Source: Conexivisphaerales archaeon (GTDB lineage: Archaea; Thermoproteota; Nitrososphaeria; Conexivisphaerales; DTJL01). Taken from it: a stretch of DNA of 63,406 nucleotides. The translations under genes were made by a program, and so were the position numbers. This document shows positions 52,937 to 60,992 of the stretch, in pieces. The first letter of the stretch is position 1. Each line of letters starts with the position of its first letter. The notes below the pieces were generated by a model. That model was not told the DNA's origin, did not search any database, and saw only the letters and a program-made list of their open reading frames with translations. Where the stretch lies: assembly GCA_038728585.1 (NCBI GenBank), contig JAVYTR010000010.1, forward strand, positions 1 to 63,406, in the 5' to 3' direction.

Positions 52937-53890
52937 TCATCTCTGAAGCTGCTCAGTCATGCTTCTCTGTCTGGCAATGCCCTTCATGAAGAATTCTCCA
53001 GCCCTGTAGCTGCTTCTTACCAAGGGTCCTGAGGCAACATACTTGAAGCCCATACTCAATCCCAGCTCCCTAAAGCGTCTGAACCTCTCCGGCTTAACAT
53101 ACTCTTTTACTTCAAGGTGCTGCTTTGATGGTCTCAGATACTGTCCTATTGTCAGGAAATCCACCTGTGCATCCCTCAAGTGCATCATTGCAAGCTGCAC
53201 CTCTTCATCGCTCTCTCCCAGGCCTAGCATTATCGATGACTTTGTGTATATTGATGGATCAAGTTTCTTGACATTCTTCAATACCGATAGAGATTGCCAG
53301 TATCCAGCTCTGGGGTCTCTGACCGTCGGAGTAAGAGATAGAGTTGTTTCTATGTTGTGCGAAATCACATCAGGCCTTGCATCAACAACAACCTTCAGAG
53401 CGTCGACATCGTTCTGAAAATCAGGTATTAGAACTTCGATCATCAGCTGGGGGCAGCTTTCTCTGACCTTTCTTATTGTCCTTGCGAAATGAGACGCACC
53501 GCCATCAGGCAGGTCATCCCTGTCGACCGAAGTTAGAACAACGTAGCTCAGGTCCATCTTAGATAATGCATAGGCTACATGCTCAGGCTCAAACTCATCA
53601 ACGATTCCGTTGGGTCTTCCAGGCTTCACCATGCAAAACCTGCAAGCTCTGCTGCAGACATCACCTAGAAGCATCAGCGTTGCTGTGCCATGGTTCCAGC
53701 AGTCGAATATGTTAGGGCAATGAGCTTCCTGACACACTGTATGCAGGTTCAGTCTCTCAAACATTAAACCCAACTCTTCAAATTTATCGTTCCTTCTGGA
53801 TACAATCTTCAGCCATTCAGGTCTGGCTTCGGCAACAGCCATGGAGCGGTTGCAGCAAACGCATGGCTTTAGAGTTATCGCTTGTTGCAT
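52937..53890 (-). CDS. lipA: Lipoyl synthase
   Basis: The radical-SAM enzyme inserts sulfur into octanoyl groups. The auxiliary 4Fe-4S motif is CQEAHCPNIFDCW, the radical-SAM cluster is CSRACRFC, and the C-terminal serine ligand lies in VRSSYRAGEFF. The length of 317 residues is normal. Start ATG 53890, but ATG 53842 (MAVAEARP) is also possible: a TATA-like box lies only about 14 bases upstream of the first ATG. It is the first gene of the lipoate operon. Confidence 0.93.
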   Translation of the reverse strand: MQQAITLKPCVCCNRSMAVAEARPEWLKIVSRRNDKFEELGLMFERLNLHTVCQEAHCPNIFDCWNHGTATLMLLGDVCSRACRFCMVKPGRPNGIVDEFEPEHVAYALSKMDLSYVVLTSVDRDDLPDGGASHFARTIRKVRESCPQLMIEVLIPDFQNDVDALKVVVDARPDVISHNIETTLSLTPTVRDPRAGYWQSLSVLKNVKKLDPSIYTKSSIMLGLGESDEEVQLAMMHLRDAQVDFLTIGQYLRPSKQHLEVKEYVKPERFRRFRELGLSMGFKYVASGPLVRSSYRAGEFFMKGIARQRSMTEQLQR

Positions 53891-54012
53891 TCTGAAAGTG
53901 ATTTATGTACCTCAAACACCCCAATATCAGGCCAGCAGATATGGCTGCCATGCCTTGAACCGAAGCTATATTTCACAAACATCCTCCGAAGAAAAGTATA
54001 AAACATGAAGCC

Positions 54013-54531
54013 ATGGCCTCACCTGAAGAGTTGAGCGAAGTTCCGTTACCTGCGAAGAAGGTATCAGAGTCTGCCATAGTTCTGTATAGGCTGATGATGC
54101 CAAACGACGCGAATCCTTCTGGAAACGTCTTTGGCGGTACCATACTGAAACTGATGGACGAAGTTGCGAGCATAGTCGCATTCCGCCATTGCAGGAAGAA
54201 TGTTGTTACAGCCTCGATAGACAGGATGAGCTTCTTCGCCCCAGTCTACGTCGGAAATCTCATAGCTTTGAAGGCATCAGTGAATTATGTTGGTACCACT
54301 TCGATGGAGATAGGGGTAAGAATCGAAGCTGAGGACTTGAAGACTGGCAAAGTGGTGCATACAGGGTCAAGCTATCTGACTTACGTAGCGCTCGACGAAA
54401 ACGGTAAGCCCACACCGATCCCGAAGATAATCCCAGAAACGGATGAAGAAAGAAGAAGATACAACCAGGCAATAGCTAGGAGGAAACTGAGAGAAGCAGA
54501 ATTGCAGGCACTCAAGGCTGGGGAGAAATAA
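54013..54531 (+). CDS. Acyl-CoA thioesterase (hotdog fold)
   Basis: The protein hydrolyses acyl-CoA thioesters. The hotdog family signature is MMPNDANPSGNVFGGTILKLMDEVASIVA, with Asn, Gly-Gly and the catalytic Asp, followed by SIDRMSFFAPVYVGNLIALKA. The 172-residue protein resembles BFIT/YciA-type thioesterases with a charged C-terminal tail (about 40 residues). The start is ATG 54013; a TATA-like AGTATAAAA at 53994-54002 is closer than usual, so an internal start such as TTG 54031 is possible. Confidence 0.85.
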   Translation: MASPEELSEVPLPAKKVSESAIVLYRLMMPNDANPSGNVFGGTILKLMDEVASIVAFRHCRKNVVTASIDRMSFFAPVYVGNLIALKASVNYVGTTSMEIGVRIEAEDLKTGKVVHTGSSYLTYVALDENGKPTPIPKIIPETDEERRRYNQAIARRKLREAELQALKAGEK

Positions 54532-54614
54532 TTTCAGCGAACGACATGAAACCAAACACCGCTTTCTGCCAAGCTCAGTCTCCTTTTCGTATGCAGGTTG
54601 AATGCTGAAAGTTT

Positions 54615-55001
54615 TCAGGTGTTTTCTTTTTCATTTGCAGCTGCTCTTCCACTCAGCATAATAAGCGACCCTGCCAGAACAAACACCTGAATTATGTCGC
54701 CTACAAGAAATGTCAGCCCAGCTAGAAGATTTCCCTGGGCAAAGAACTGGTAATGTTCAGGCTGTGATAATGATAGAACAAGAACCAGTATTGCAAGAAT
54801 AGAGGTCAGTATGTAAAACCTCTTTCTCTTCAGTGCCACTCCAACCCCAGCCACAAGATATATGAGCCATCCTGCCAAAAGAGAATAAAATAGAAAAGCA
54901 GGAACAAGCCTGTAAACCTGCACAAGCAGTACAGGACCCAGCGCTATAGTTGCGTACACTGAAGCATCAGCAATTATCTTTACTTTTTGCAACTCGACCA
55001 T
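54615..55001 (-). CDS. Small membrane protein, four helices
   Basis: This 128-residue hydrophobic protein is not one I recognise. Four helices are visible (about residues 15-35, 37-55, 62-80 and 92-118). It is divergent from the membrane-anchored winged-helix gene, a layout typical of a regulator and its target. Confidence 0.6.
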   Translation of the reverse strand: MVELQKVKIIADASVYATIALGPVLLVQVYRLVPAFLFYSLLAGWLIYLVAGVGVALKRKRFYILTSILAILVLVLSLSQPEHYQFFAQGNLLAGLTFLVGDIIQVFVLAGSLIMLSGRAAANEKENT

Positions 55002-55075
55002 CAGGCATTAAGGAAGAAATTAAAAACCCTCTGGAAAACTTTAAGCTTACCAACTTCCACTTATTGACGATAAGT

Positions 55076-55504
55076 TTGGACGAGAGACAGACGATAGAAT
55101 ACCAGCTCAGGGGAAAGACACTGAAGGTCTACCTATATCTTCTGAAACAAAAGAGGGAAGTAGGTGTGAGGGAGGTGCAAAGAGAGCTAGGCTTTTCAAG
55201 TCCCAGTGTTTCCTTTCATCATCTTGAAAAGCTGGTGGAGCTCGGGCTTGCTGTAAAAAAGGAGAACGGAGAGTACGAGCTGGTCAAAAGCGTCGATGTT
55301 GGGGTGTTGCAGGCCTTCACGAATATTGCAGGATTTACATTGCCCAGGTTAAGTTTTTACGCAGTCTTCTTCTCAGTTATAGCCTTCTCCTACCTGGCTC
55401 TCAGCCAGAACTACCTTGACCCGATTGCGCTCGTTGGCTGCTTCGGCTCTGCAATCGGCTTCTGGTACGAAACAGTAAGGACCTGGAGGAGAAGGCCGTT
55501 CTGA
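55076..55504 (+). CDS. Membrane-anchored winged-helix transcription regulator
   Basis: The N-terminal 85 residues form an ArsR-like winged helix (TLKVYLYLLKQKREVGVREVQ, then SSPSVSFHHLEKLVELGLAVKKENGEYEL), followed by two hydrophobic helices (LSFYAVFFSVIAFSYLAL and IALVGCFGSAIGFWY). It would bind DNA while sitting in the membrane. The frame is open from 54950, but that would run back over the divergent gene; TTG 55076 gives a 142-residue protein starting at MDERQTIEY. A TATA-like CTTTAAG lies about 36 bases upstream. Confidence 0.72.
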   Translation: MDERQTIEYQLRGKTLKVYLYLLKQKREVGVREVQRELGFSSPSVSFHHLEKLVELGLAVKKENGEYELVKSVDVGVLQAFTNIAGFTLPRLSFYAVFFSVIAFSYLALSQNYLDPIALVGCFGSAIGFWYETVRTWRRRPF

Positions 55505-55528
55505 TGATTAGAATTATATCTGTCTGAG

Positions 55529-55831
55529 GTGATGGATACCATGTTGAGCAGCTACAAGGAGTTGGCAAAAGGCGCGGTACCTGCCATCATTCTAGCGGTC
55601 ACAATTGTCCTTGCATTTCATTTCTACTATCCCATCCATCTTGAGCTGAGCAAATATCCTAACCTTGTTTCCAACCAGACAAATGTTGCAATTCAGCAGA
55701 AACCAGCAACATCCTCTCTCTCAGGTTCAGGAGTAAGAAGTAACAGCATTATCCTCTATACTGCAAGCTTTTTCATCGCCCTCTTTCTTTCGTTTGCAGC
55801 GTATTTCCTTGTCAGGAAGAACTACTCCTAA
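55529..55831 (+). CDS. Small membrane protein, two helices
   Basis: The 100-residue protein has two hydrophobic helices (about 18-37 and 72-94) around a Ser/Gln-rich outer loop. It begins 24 bases after the winged-helix gene on the same strand, probably in one transcript. Its 3' end overlaps the convergent membrane protein gene by 20 bases. Function unknown. Confidence 0.6.
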   Translation: MMDTMLSSYKELAKGAVPAIILAVTIVLAFHFYYPIHLELSKYPNLVSNQTNVAIQQKPATSSLSGSGVRSNSIILYTASFFIALFLSFAAYFLVRKNYS

Positions 55832-56372
55832 CTGCATGAGCAAAATGATCTGAAGAAGCTAAAATAAACGTTACAAATATTATCAAAGAAAAGAGCAGCA
55901 CTGCTACAACAGGGTTGTTCATGGTCAAGGTTCCAGCTGTCGTAGAGATGGTAAGGAATGACACTGTTGCCGCAACTACAACTGCTGTTATTGAACTGAT
56001 TGCAATATATCTCCCTATACCTTCGAATTCCCTTGCCTGCACGTCAGTCAGGTAAGCAATACCCTTTGTCAGGGAGATAAGGCCAAGCTCTACAAGAGCT
56101 GATGCCATGCACAGCGTCGTAAAAAGAGAAATTGAGTACAGAGAGTATGGTCTTGAAGCGAAAGCCAGGGAACCAATCGCTCCAAGTAAGAACCAAGAGA
56201 AACCTGAAACTCCGGAGTTCTTCATTCTGATGGCAGCAAAGTATACAAATGCTGAAACAGCTGCAGCAAGCAGTCCGATCTGGTTCTTTTCATAAATCAG
56301 AATCAACGAAGCTACAGAAAGCAGAAAGAAATAGCTTGACAGTGTTAGCCATTTCAACATACTGATTTTCAA
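55812..56372 (-). CDS. Membrane protein, about six helices
   Basis: The 186-residue hydrophobic protein is not one I recognise. It overlaps the DUF58 stop by 4 bases (ATGA), so it is the last gene of the DUF4129-MoxR-DUF58 operon and may belong to the same membrane system. Confidence 0.65.
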   Translation of the reverse strand: MKISMLKWLTLSSYFFLLSVASLILIYEKNQIGLLAAAVSAFVYFAAIRMKNSGVSGFSWFLLGAIGSLAFASRPYSLYSISLFTTLCMASALVELGLISLTKGIAYLTDVQAREFEGIGRYIAISSITAVVVAATVSFLTISTTAGTLTMNNPVVAVLLFSLIIFVTFILASSDHFAHAVRSSSS

Positions 56373-57643
56373 GTTACCGCCAGCCTACCCTCTCTGCTCG
56401 CGCCTCTGATCGAATGTGAGAGCTGGGTAGAAGTGTTCCAGTCAACCACCACTGCAAACCTTCTTACCCTGCCAATCATCATCCTTCTCTTAGCTACGAA
56501 CAATTTTGCAGCAACTCTATCTTCAAGGTAGTTGGAATTGCCAGTCTTGCTGGACCAGATGTCAGGTGAAACGACAATCGTATTGAAGCTGTCTTGGTGC
56601 AGATTAGATGCAGCCCTGAGAATCTCCTCATCAACAAGGGGGGTGATTATGGCTACGTCGTTCACCCTGGGGAAGAGAAGCCTGAGGTAACTGCTCACCT
56701 TGCTCACCTGCCATCTTCTGCCTGGCCTAAAGTCGGACAGAGCTGCAAGTATCTTTCTGAGCTGCTTGTAGCCATAAGCAGGCGGGACCTTTTCCAGCAG
56801 GTCTCCCATGATCATGAGGCCAACACTATTCCTTCGCATGAGAGAAGTGTAGGCCAAGGTTGCTGCTGCGCTTGAACAATACCTGAACTGCTCTTCTTCA
56901 TCCCCAGCTGCAAGCAGCCCGAACCTGGAATCCAGAACTATCATCACTTCTCCTGCCAGCTCAGAAGTATACTGATTTGTGTAAAGTGCTACATGCCTTG
57001 CCGAAGCTTTCCAATTGACCCTCTTCAACCTGTCTCCAGGCAGGTAGTTTCTGACGGAATAGAATTCCTCTCCTTCCCCCTGTTTCCTCGACCTGTTCTC
57101 ACCAGGCTGGTTACGGAGAGACAGCATAACCATGCTGTTTCTGGTTGTCTCAACGTATGGATAGGCCCTTATTTCTTCCTCTCTTTCTGCCTCTACCGAT
57201 TTTCTCATACAGAAGATCTGAAGAGGGTCCATCGCTTCAACCTTGAGGTCAGAAAAGATGTATCTTCCTGGCAGTGAAGGGCTGACTGAGTAAGTGAAGA
57301 TTTTTGTTTCGTCTTTTTTCAGGCTGACAAGTATCACATTCGAACCATCAACAAGCTTCATATTTCTTGGAAGTTCATCAGTAACTCTTAGAATTGCTAG
57401 CTCTTCTCCTCTGTTGGCTATTGTGATTTGTACTTTCAAGGTGTCACCTTGCAACAGCACACTTTTTTCTATTTCGCGAATCGTTTCTACTCCAAGATGG
57501 GGTGGAGTTATGACCCTTGCCATGAGTATGAAGACGATTGCCGGAATGGAGACCACGCTGATTGCAGGAAAGTAGAAGAATAGACCAAGAGCTATTGAGA
57601 GTATTGCTACAGCTAAAATGTAATAGCCTCTAGCTGTCAGCAG
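56369..57643 (-). CDS. DUF58 domain protein, probably starting at CTG
   Basis: DUF58 proteins accompany MoxR ATPases and have a von Willebrand-like fold. The signature is EFYSVRNYLPGDRLKRVNWK (around the middle of the protein), followed by MIVLDSRFGLL. The first standard start is GTG 57556, but the same frame is open upstream through a second hydrophobic half (GYYILAVAILSIALGLFFYF) that family members have. No ATG, GTG or TTG is available there, so CTG 57643 or 57640, right after the MoxR stop, is the likely start, giving about 424 residues with two N-terminal helices. Confidence 0.75.
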   Translation of the reverse strand: MLTARGYYILAVAILSIALGLFFYFPAISVVSIPAIVFILMARVITPPHLGVETIREIEKSVLLQGDTLKVQITIANRGEELAILRVTDELPRNMKLVDGSNVILVSLKKDETKIFTYSVSPSLPGRYIFSDLKVEAMDPLQIFCMRKSVEAEREEEIRAYPYVETTRNSMVMLSLRNQPGENRSRKQGEGEEFYSVRNYLPGDRLKRVNWKASARHVALYTNQYTSELAGEVMIVLDSRFGLLAAGDEEEQFRYCSSAAATLAYTSLMRRNSVGLMIMGDLLEKVPPAYGYKQLRKILAALSDFRPGRRWQVSKVSSYLRLLFPRVNDVAIITPLVDEEILRAASNLHQDSFNTIVVSPDIWSSKTGNSNYLEDRVAAKLFVAKRRMMIGRVRRFAVVVDWNTSTQLSHSIRGASREGRLAVT

Positions 57644-57645
57644 GC

Positions 57646-58602
57646 TCAGCTCACCTTTGGAACGGGTACCTCCTGCAGTATCTCCCTTACCACAGAAATG
57701 CTCTTACCTCCTCTGAGCATCTGCTCAGGCTTCAGGATTATTCTGTGAGAAAGAGCCTCAGCAGCTATCTGTTTGATATCATCAGGGATTACATATTCCC
57801 TTCCATGCATCCATGCTGAAGCCTTGGATAACTTGAGAAGTGCTAGCGTTCCCCTAGGGCTTGCGCCTATCTCCACGTCTTTGTGTGACCTTGTCTTTCT
57901 TACTATCTCAACCATATAATTCAGAAGAGAATCATCAACATGCACCTCTTCCACTTGCTTTCTCATCTCTTCTATCTCATCAGGTCCAACAACAACGTCA
58001 AGTTCAACGTCATCGTACTTCCTTTCGTTTCTCTTGCTAGCTATGGTAAACTCTTCCTGGGCAGTCGGGTAACCTACTGAAATCTTTGCAAGAAATCTGT
58101 CAACCTGTGCTTCGGGGAGAGGATAAGTACCTTCATACTCTATCGGGTTCTGTGTAGCTATTACCATGAATGGTCTTGGCAGTTGATATGTAGTATCTTC
58201 TATCGTAACCTGTCTCTCCTGCATAGCCTCAAGGAGTGCTGACTGGGTTCTTGGGGGTGCTCTGTTGACTTCGTCAGCAAGAACTATGTTCGCAAAGAGA
58301 GGTCCTTTTCTTAGAATGAACCTTGATTCGTTCCTGTCAAATACGAATGAGCCAGTTATGTCTGCAGGAAGCAGGTCTGACGTGAACTGAATTCGTTTGA
58401 ATTGAAGACCAAGAGTCCTGGCGAAAGATTTCGCTATGAGAGTCTTCCCCAATCCCGGATAATCTTCAATCAGGACATGGCCTTCGGACAAGAGACACAT
58501 CAGCAGCTTTGCAATGACATCTTCCTTTCCAACTATTGCTCTGCCCATCTGGTCTAGTATCAGCCTGACGGGCTTGTTGACAGGTTCAGCTATATCGTTC
58601 AT
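57646..58602 (-). CDS. MoxR-family AAA+ ATPase
   Basis: These ATPases act as chaperones in the assembly or activation of partner proteins. Walker A is EDYPGLGKTLIAKSF near residue 42, Walker B is VLADEVNRAPPRTQSALLEAMQERQVT and the sensor has ATQNPIEYEGTYPLPEAQVDRF. The length of 318 residues is normal. It overlaps the 155-residue gene by 17 bases and the DUF58 gene directly abuts its stop. Confidence 0.92.
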   Translation of the reverse strand: MNDIAEPVNKPVRLILDQMGRAIVGKEDVIAKLLMCLLSEGHVLIEDYPGLGKTLIAKSFARTLGLQFKRIQFTSDLLPADITGSFVFDRNESRFILRKGPLFANIVLADEVNRAPPRTQSALLEAMQERQVTIEDTTYQLPRPFMVIATQNPIEYEGTYPLPEAQVDRFLAKISVGYPTAQEEFTIASKRNERKYDDVELDVVVGPDEIEEMRKQVEEVHVDDSLLNYMVEIVRKTRSHKDVEIGASPRGTLALLKLSKASAWMHGREYVIPDDIKQIAAEALSHRIILKPEQMLRGGKSISVVREILQEVPVPKVS

Positions 58603-59053
58603 TTGCCATCTTGTCCAGTAAATCTTCGAGGGCTGTTAAGTAAAGCTTCCTGTCGACTTCATTCTTGCTGCGACGTAACATCTTCATGCCATGCGGCTTC
58701 TCTTCAGGCATAATCCTCCTGAAATCCTCGTCGCTGCTGAAGCTGTCGCCTTTACCCGCTTCATCCGCCAGCTGAGTGAGACTGTCGATTATGTACTTTC
58801 TGGCATCACTATCGCCCTTTGCGGCTCTATCTACTATCTCGCGCATTTCGTCAGGTCTTGGAGAACTGGCAACTTCTTTTATCGCCGCTTGCTTTGGTTT
58901 CAGGTGCAGAGTGATCGCTATTGCAGATACGAGTACAAAGTAGATGCTGAGCATTGTGGCCAGGTCGTTTTCACCCCAGAAGATGTTTATCATAACCATA
59001 GCAACTGAGGCAACAGCTAGGAAAATTACTGACCTAAGCAATCTGTCCATCAA
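58586..59053 (-). CDS. Membrane protein with C-terminal cytoplasmic domain
   Basis: Two hydrophobic helices (about residues 8-26 and 32-50) are followed by a charged helical domain (about 60-155). I do not recognise a family. It sits between the DUF4129 and MoxR genes, overlapping both by a few bases, so it is part of the same system. Confidence 0.65.
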   Translation of the reverse strand: MMDRLLRSVIFLAVASVAMVMINIFWGENDLATMLSIYFVLVSAIAITLHLKPKQAAIKEVASSPRPDEMREIVDRAAKGDSDARKYIIDSLTQLADEAGKGDSFSSDEDFRRIMPEEKPHGMKMLRRSKNEVDRKLYLTALEDLLDKMANERYS

Positions 59054-59892
59054 GCATCACTGCTTTTATCGGCTATCAGTTCCAGCTTCTCTTCTATCCT
59101 TTTGGTTGAAGTGGTAACTTCGCTGACCTGCTCTTCATCTATTACACGATTGCTGTACCTAGCCCTTTCGAATGCCGAAGTCAATATCTGGGCTTCAGGA
59201 TATATATCTGGCATGCTGTTTCTTATACCAGCTAGGTATTCCCTTGGTGTAAGGATTTCGACTGCCCTTATCCCCAACTTGTGCGAAGCTGAAACAAGTC
59301 TGCCATAGCAGATGTAAATCTGCCTTCTCAATTCATCCTTTTCCTCATGAATCAGTTGAAAAATATCTTCAGGCATATAGTCATCTATTTCGTTTCTCTT
59401 TCTGAAACGCTCTGGCATCGCTTTCGTCAGGATCTTCTCCCCTCTCATGTATATGGCAGTAAAGATGGCTAATGCTATAACTGCTGGAATGATGAAGTAT
59501 TCGATTGAAGAGAGGTTAACCATTACCGAAGGGAAATGCAGAAGATAGGTCAGTATGCTCCAGGCTAGAACACCAACAAATGTGAGAGAAAGCAACAAAA
59601 GCATTTCTTTCAGGCTCGTAGTGAACCTGTCCCTTAGCCAGACCATCAGAAAAGAAGCAAGCAGTAGGAAAGCTGCAATCATCAAGATTGCCAAAGATGG
59701 GTTCGATCCTTGCTGACTCTGGCCTGGCTCGATTATTATGGAGCCACCTCCCTGCTGGGGCGGCAGAGGCGTACCAGAGTAACTTAGGTAATGAATCAAA
59801 GCTGCATTCTGTATGAACGCAAGTACAGAGAAAGAGACGACTAGAATCATTCCTGATGCTGACAGAAGCACTGTCCTCCTTGCTCTCAACAC
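59050..59892 (-). CDS. DUF4129-domain membrane protein
   Basis: The protein has about four hydrophobic helices (one near the N-terminus, others at about 67-85, 95-118 and 130-148), with a Pro/Gln-rich outer loop between the first two. The C-terminal 100 residues contain the DUF4129 pattern (YGRLVSASHKLGIRAVEILTPREYLAGIRN, then LTSAFERARYSNRVI). DUF4129 proteins co-occur with MoxR and DUF58, often with a transglutaminase, absent here. Start GTG 59892; a TATA-like box lies about 26 bases upstream. Confidence 0.78.
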   Translation of the reverse strand: MLRARRTVLLSASGMILVVSFSVLAFIQNAALIHYLSYSGTPLPPQQGGGSIIIEPGQSQQGSNPSLAILMIAAFLLLASFLMVWLRDRFTTSLKEMLLLLSLTFVGVLAWSILTYLLHFPSVMVNLSSIEYFIIPAVIALAIFTAIYMRGEKILTKAMPERFRKRNEIDDYMPEDIFQLIHEEKDELRRQIYICYGRLVSASHKLGIRAVEILTPREYLAGIRNSMPDIYPEAQILTSAFERARYSNRVIDEEQVSEVTTSTKRIEEKLELIADKSSDA

Positions 59893-59912
59893 TTTACCAT
59901 GCTATTCAGGCC

Positions 59913-59922
59913 TATTTTTATC
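59913..59922 (-). promoter_or_regulatory. TATA-like box of DUF4129-MoxR-DUF58 operon
   Basis: GATAAAAATA on the minus strand is centred about 26 bases upstream of GTG 59892. Confidence 0.55.
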
Positions 59923-60047
59923 TTGGCTATAATTTCGCCTGCACATTCGCTATATTTAAATACAGGCCTTAAAACGAATTCGAAGAAAACCTTTTGTTTT
60001 TTTCAGCCTCGGTTTCTACATCTCAAGCTTTGCATGAGGTGTGCTAA

Positions 60048-60992
60048 ATGCATGCAAATAACAGCGAAAAGACAAACGAAATTGTCATTCAGGTAGAAGG
60101 CCTCAGGAAGTATTATGGAAAGGTAAAAGCGGTCGATGGGATCGATTTTCACGTCAAAAGAGGAGAAGTATTCAGCCTGCTTGGGCCGAACGGCGCAGGT
60201 AAAACAACCACTGTAGAAATTCTTGAAGGCTTGAGGAAGGCAGACGAAGGAAGAATTTCGGTGCTTGGGCTCGATCCATGGAGGGATGGTTACGAGCTCC
60301 ACAAGAGAATTGGGGTTATTCCGCAGGGGTTCAGATTCTTCGAGAAATCGACGCCACGTGAGGCAATAGATTACTACGCAGAGCTGTTTGAGAGAAAGGT
60401 TGATGCAAAGCATCTACTCAAGCTTGTAGACCTTGAGGACGCTGCAGATGAATACTTCGAACACCTTTCAGGAGGCCAGAAGCAGAAGGTAGGGTTGGCT
60501 CTAGCCATGGTAAACGAGGCAGAAATTCTTTTTCTCGATGAGCCTACTACTGGCCTTGACCCTCAGGCTCGAAGGTCTATATGGAAGGTGATAGAAAGTC
60601 TTAAGCTTCAGGGTAGGACAGTTCTCCTGACTACTCACTACCTGGATGAAGCGGAAAAGCTGTCTGACAGGGTGGCGATAATGAACCATGGCAGCATAAT
60701 AGCTTCTGACTCACCGAACAAGCTGGTTGCAAAGTATGGAGACTCAAAGAAGCTTTTGCTCGAAGCAGACGAAAGGACATATCAGATTCTGAAGAACAAT
60801 ATAGACCTGCCATTGAGTCTTCAGAACGGAACGATTGAGGTGACCCTTTTTAAGAATCAGGACTTGCTCAGAGTGATTAACGTTGTAGAATCATCGGGCC
60901 TGCCTCTTTCCGGCCTGAGCCTGAAGAAAGACACGCTCGAAGATGTATTCATAGCACTTGTCGGAAGAATGAAGGAGGGCGAGCTCGACTGA
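60048..60992 (+). CDS. ABC transporter ATP-binding protein (ABC-2 exporter)
   Basis: This is the ATPase of an ABC-2 type exporter: Walker A GPNGAGKTTTVEIL, signature LSGGQKQKVGLAL, Walker B ILFLDEPTTGLDP and the switch His in LLTTHYLDEAEKL. At 314 residues it has the drug-exporter C-terminal extension. The permease gene follows with its stop/start overlap. The substrate is unknown. Confidence 0.92.
   Translation: MHANNSEKTNEIVIQVEGLRKYYGKVKAVDGIDFHVKRGEVFSLLGPNGAGKTTTVEILEGLRKADEGRISVLGLDPWRDGYELHKRIGVIPQGFRFFEKSTPREAIDYYAELFERKVDAKHLLKLVDLEDAADEYFEHLSGGQKQKVGLALAMVNEAEILFLDEPTTGLDPQARRSIWKVIESLKLQGRTVLLTTHYLDEAEKLSDRVAIMNHGSIIASDSPNKLVAKYGDSKKLLLEADERTYQILKNNIDLPLSLQNGTIEVTLFKNQDLLRVINVVESSGLPLSGLSLKKDTLEDVFIALVGRMKEGELD

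Noticed and set aside
54950-55075. The longer start of the winged-helix regulator at 54950
   Set aside because: It would overlap the divergent membrane gene and add 42 residues unlike any winged-helix N-terminus; TTG 55076 fits better.
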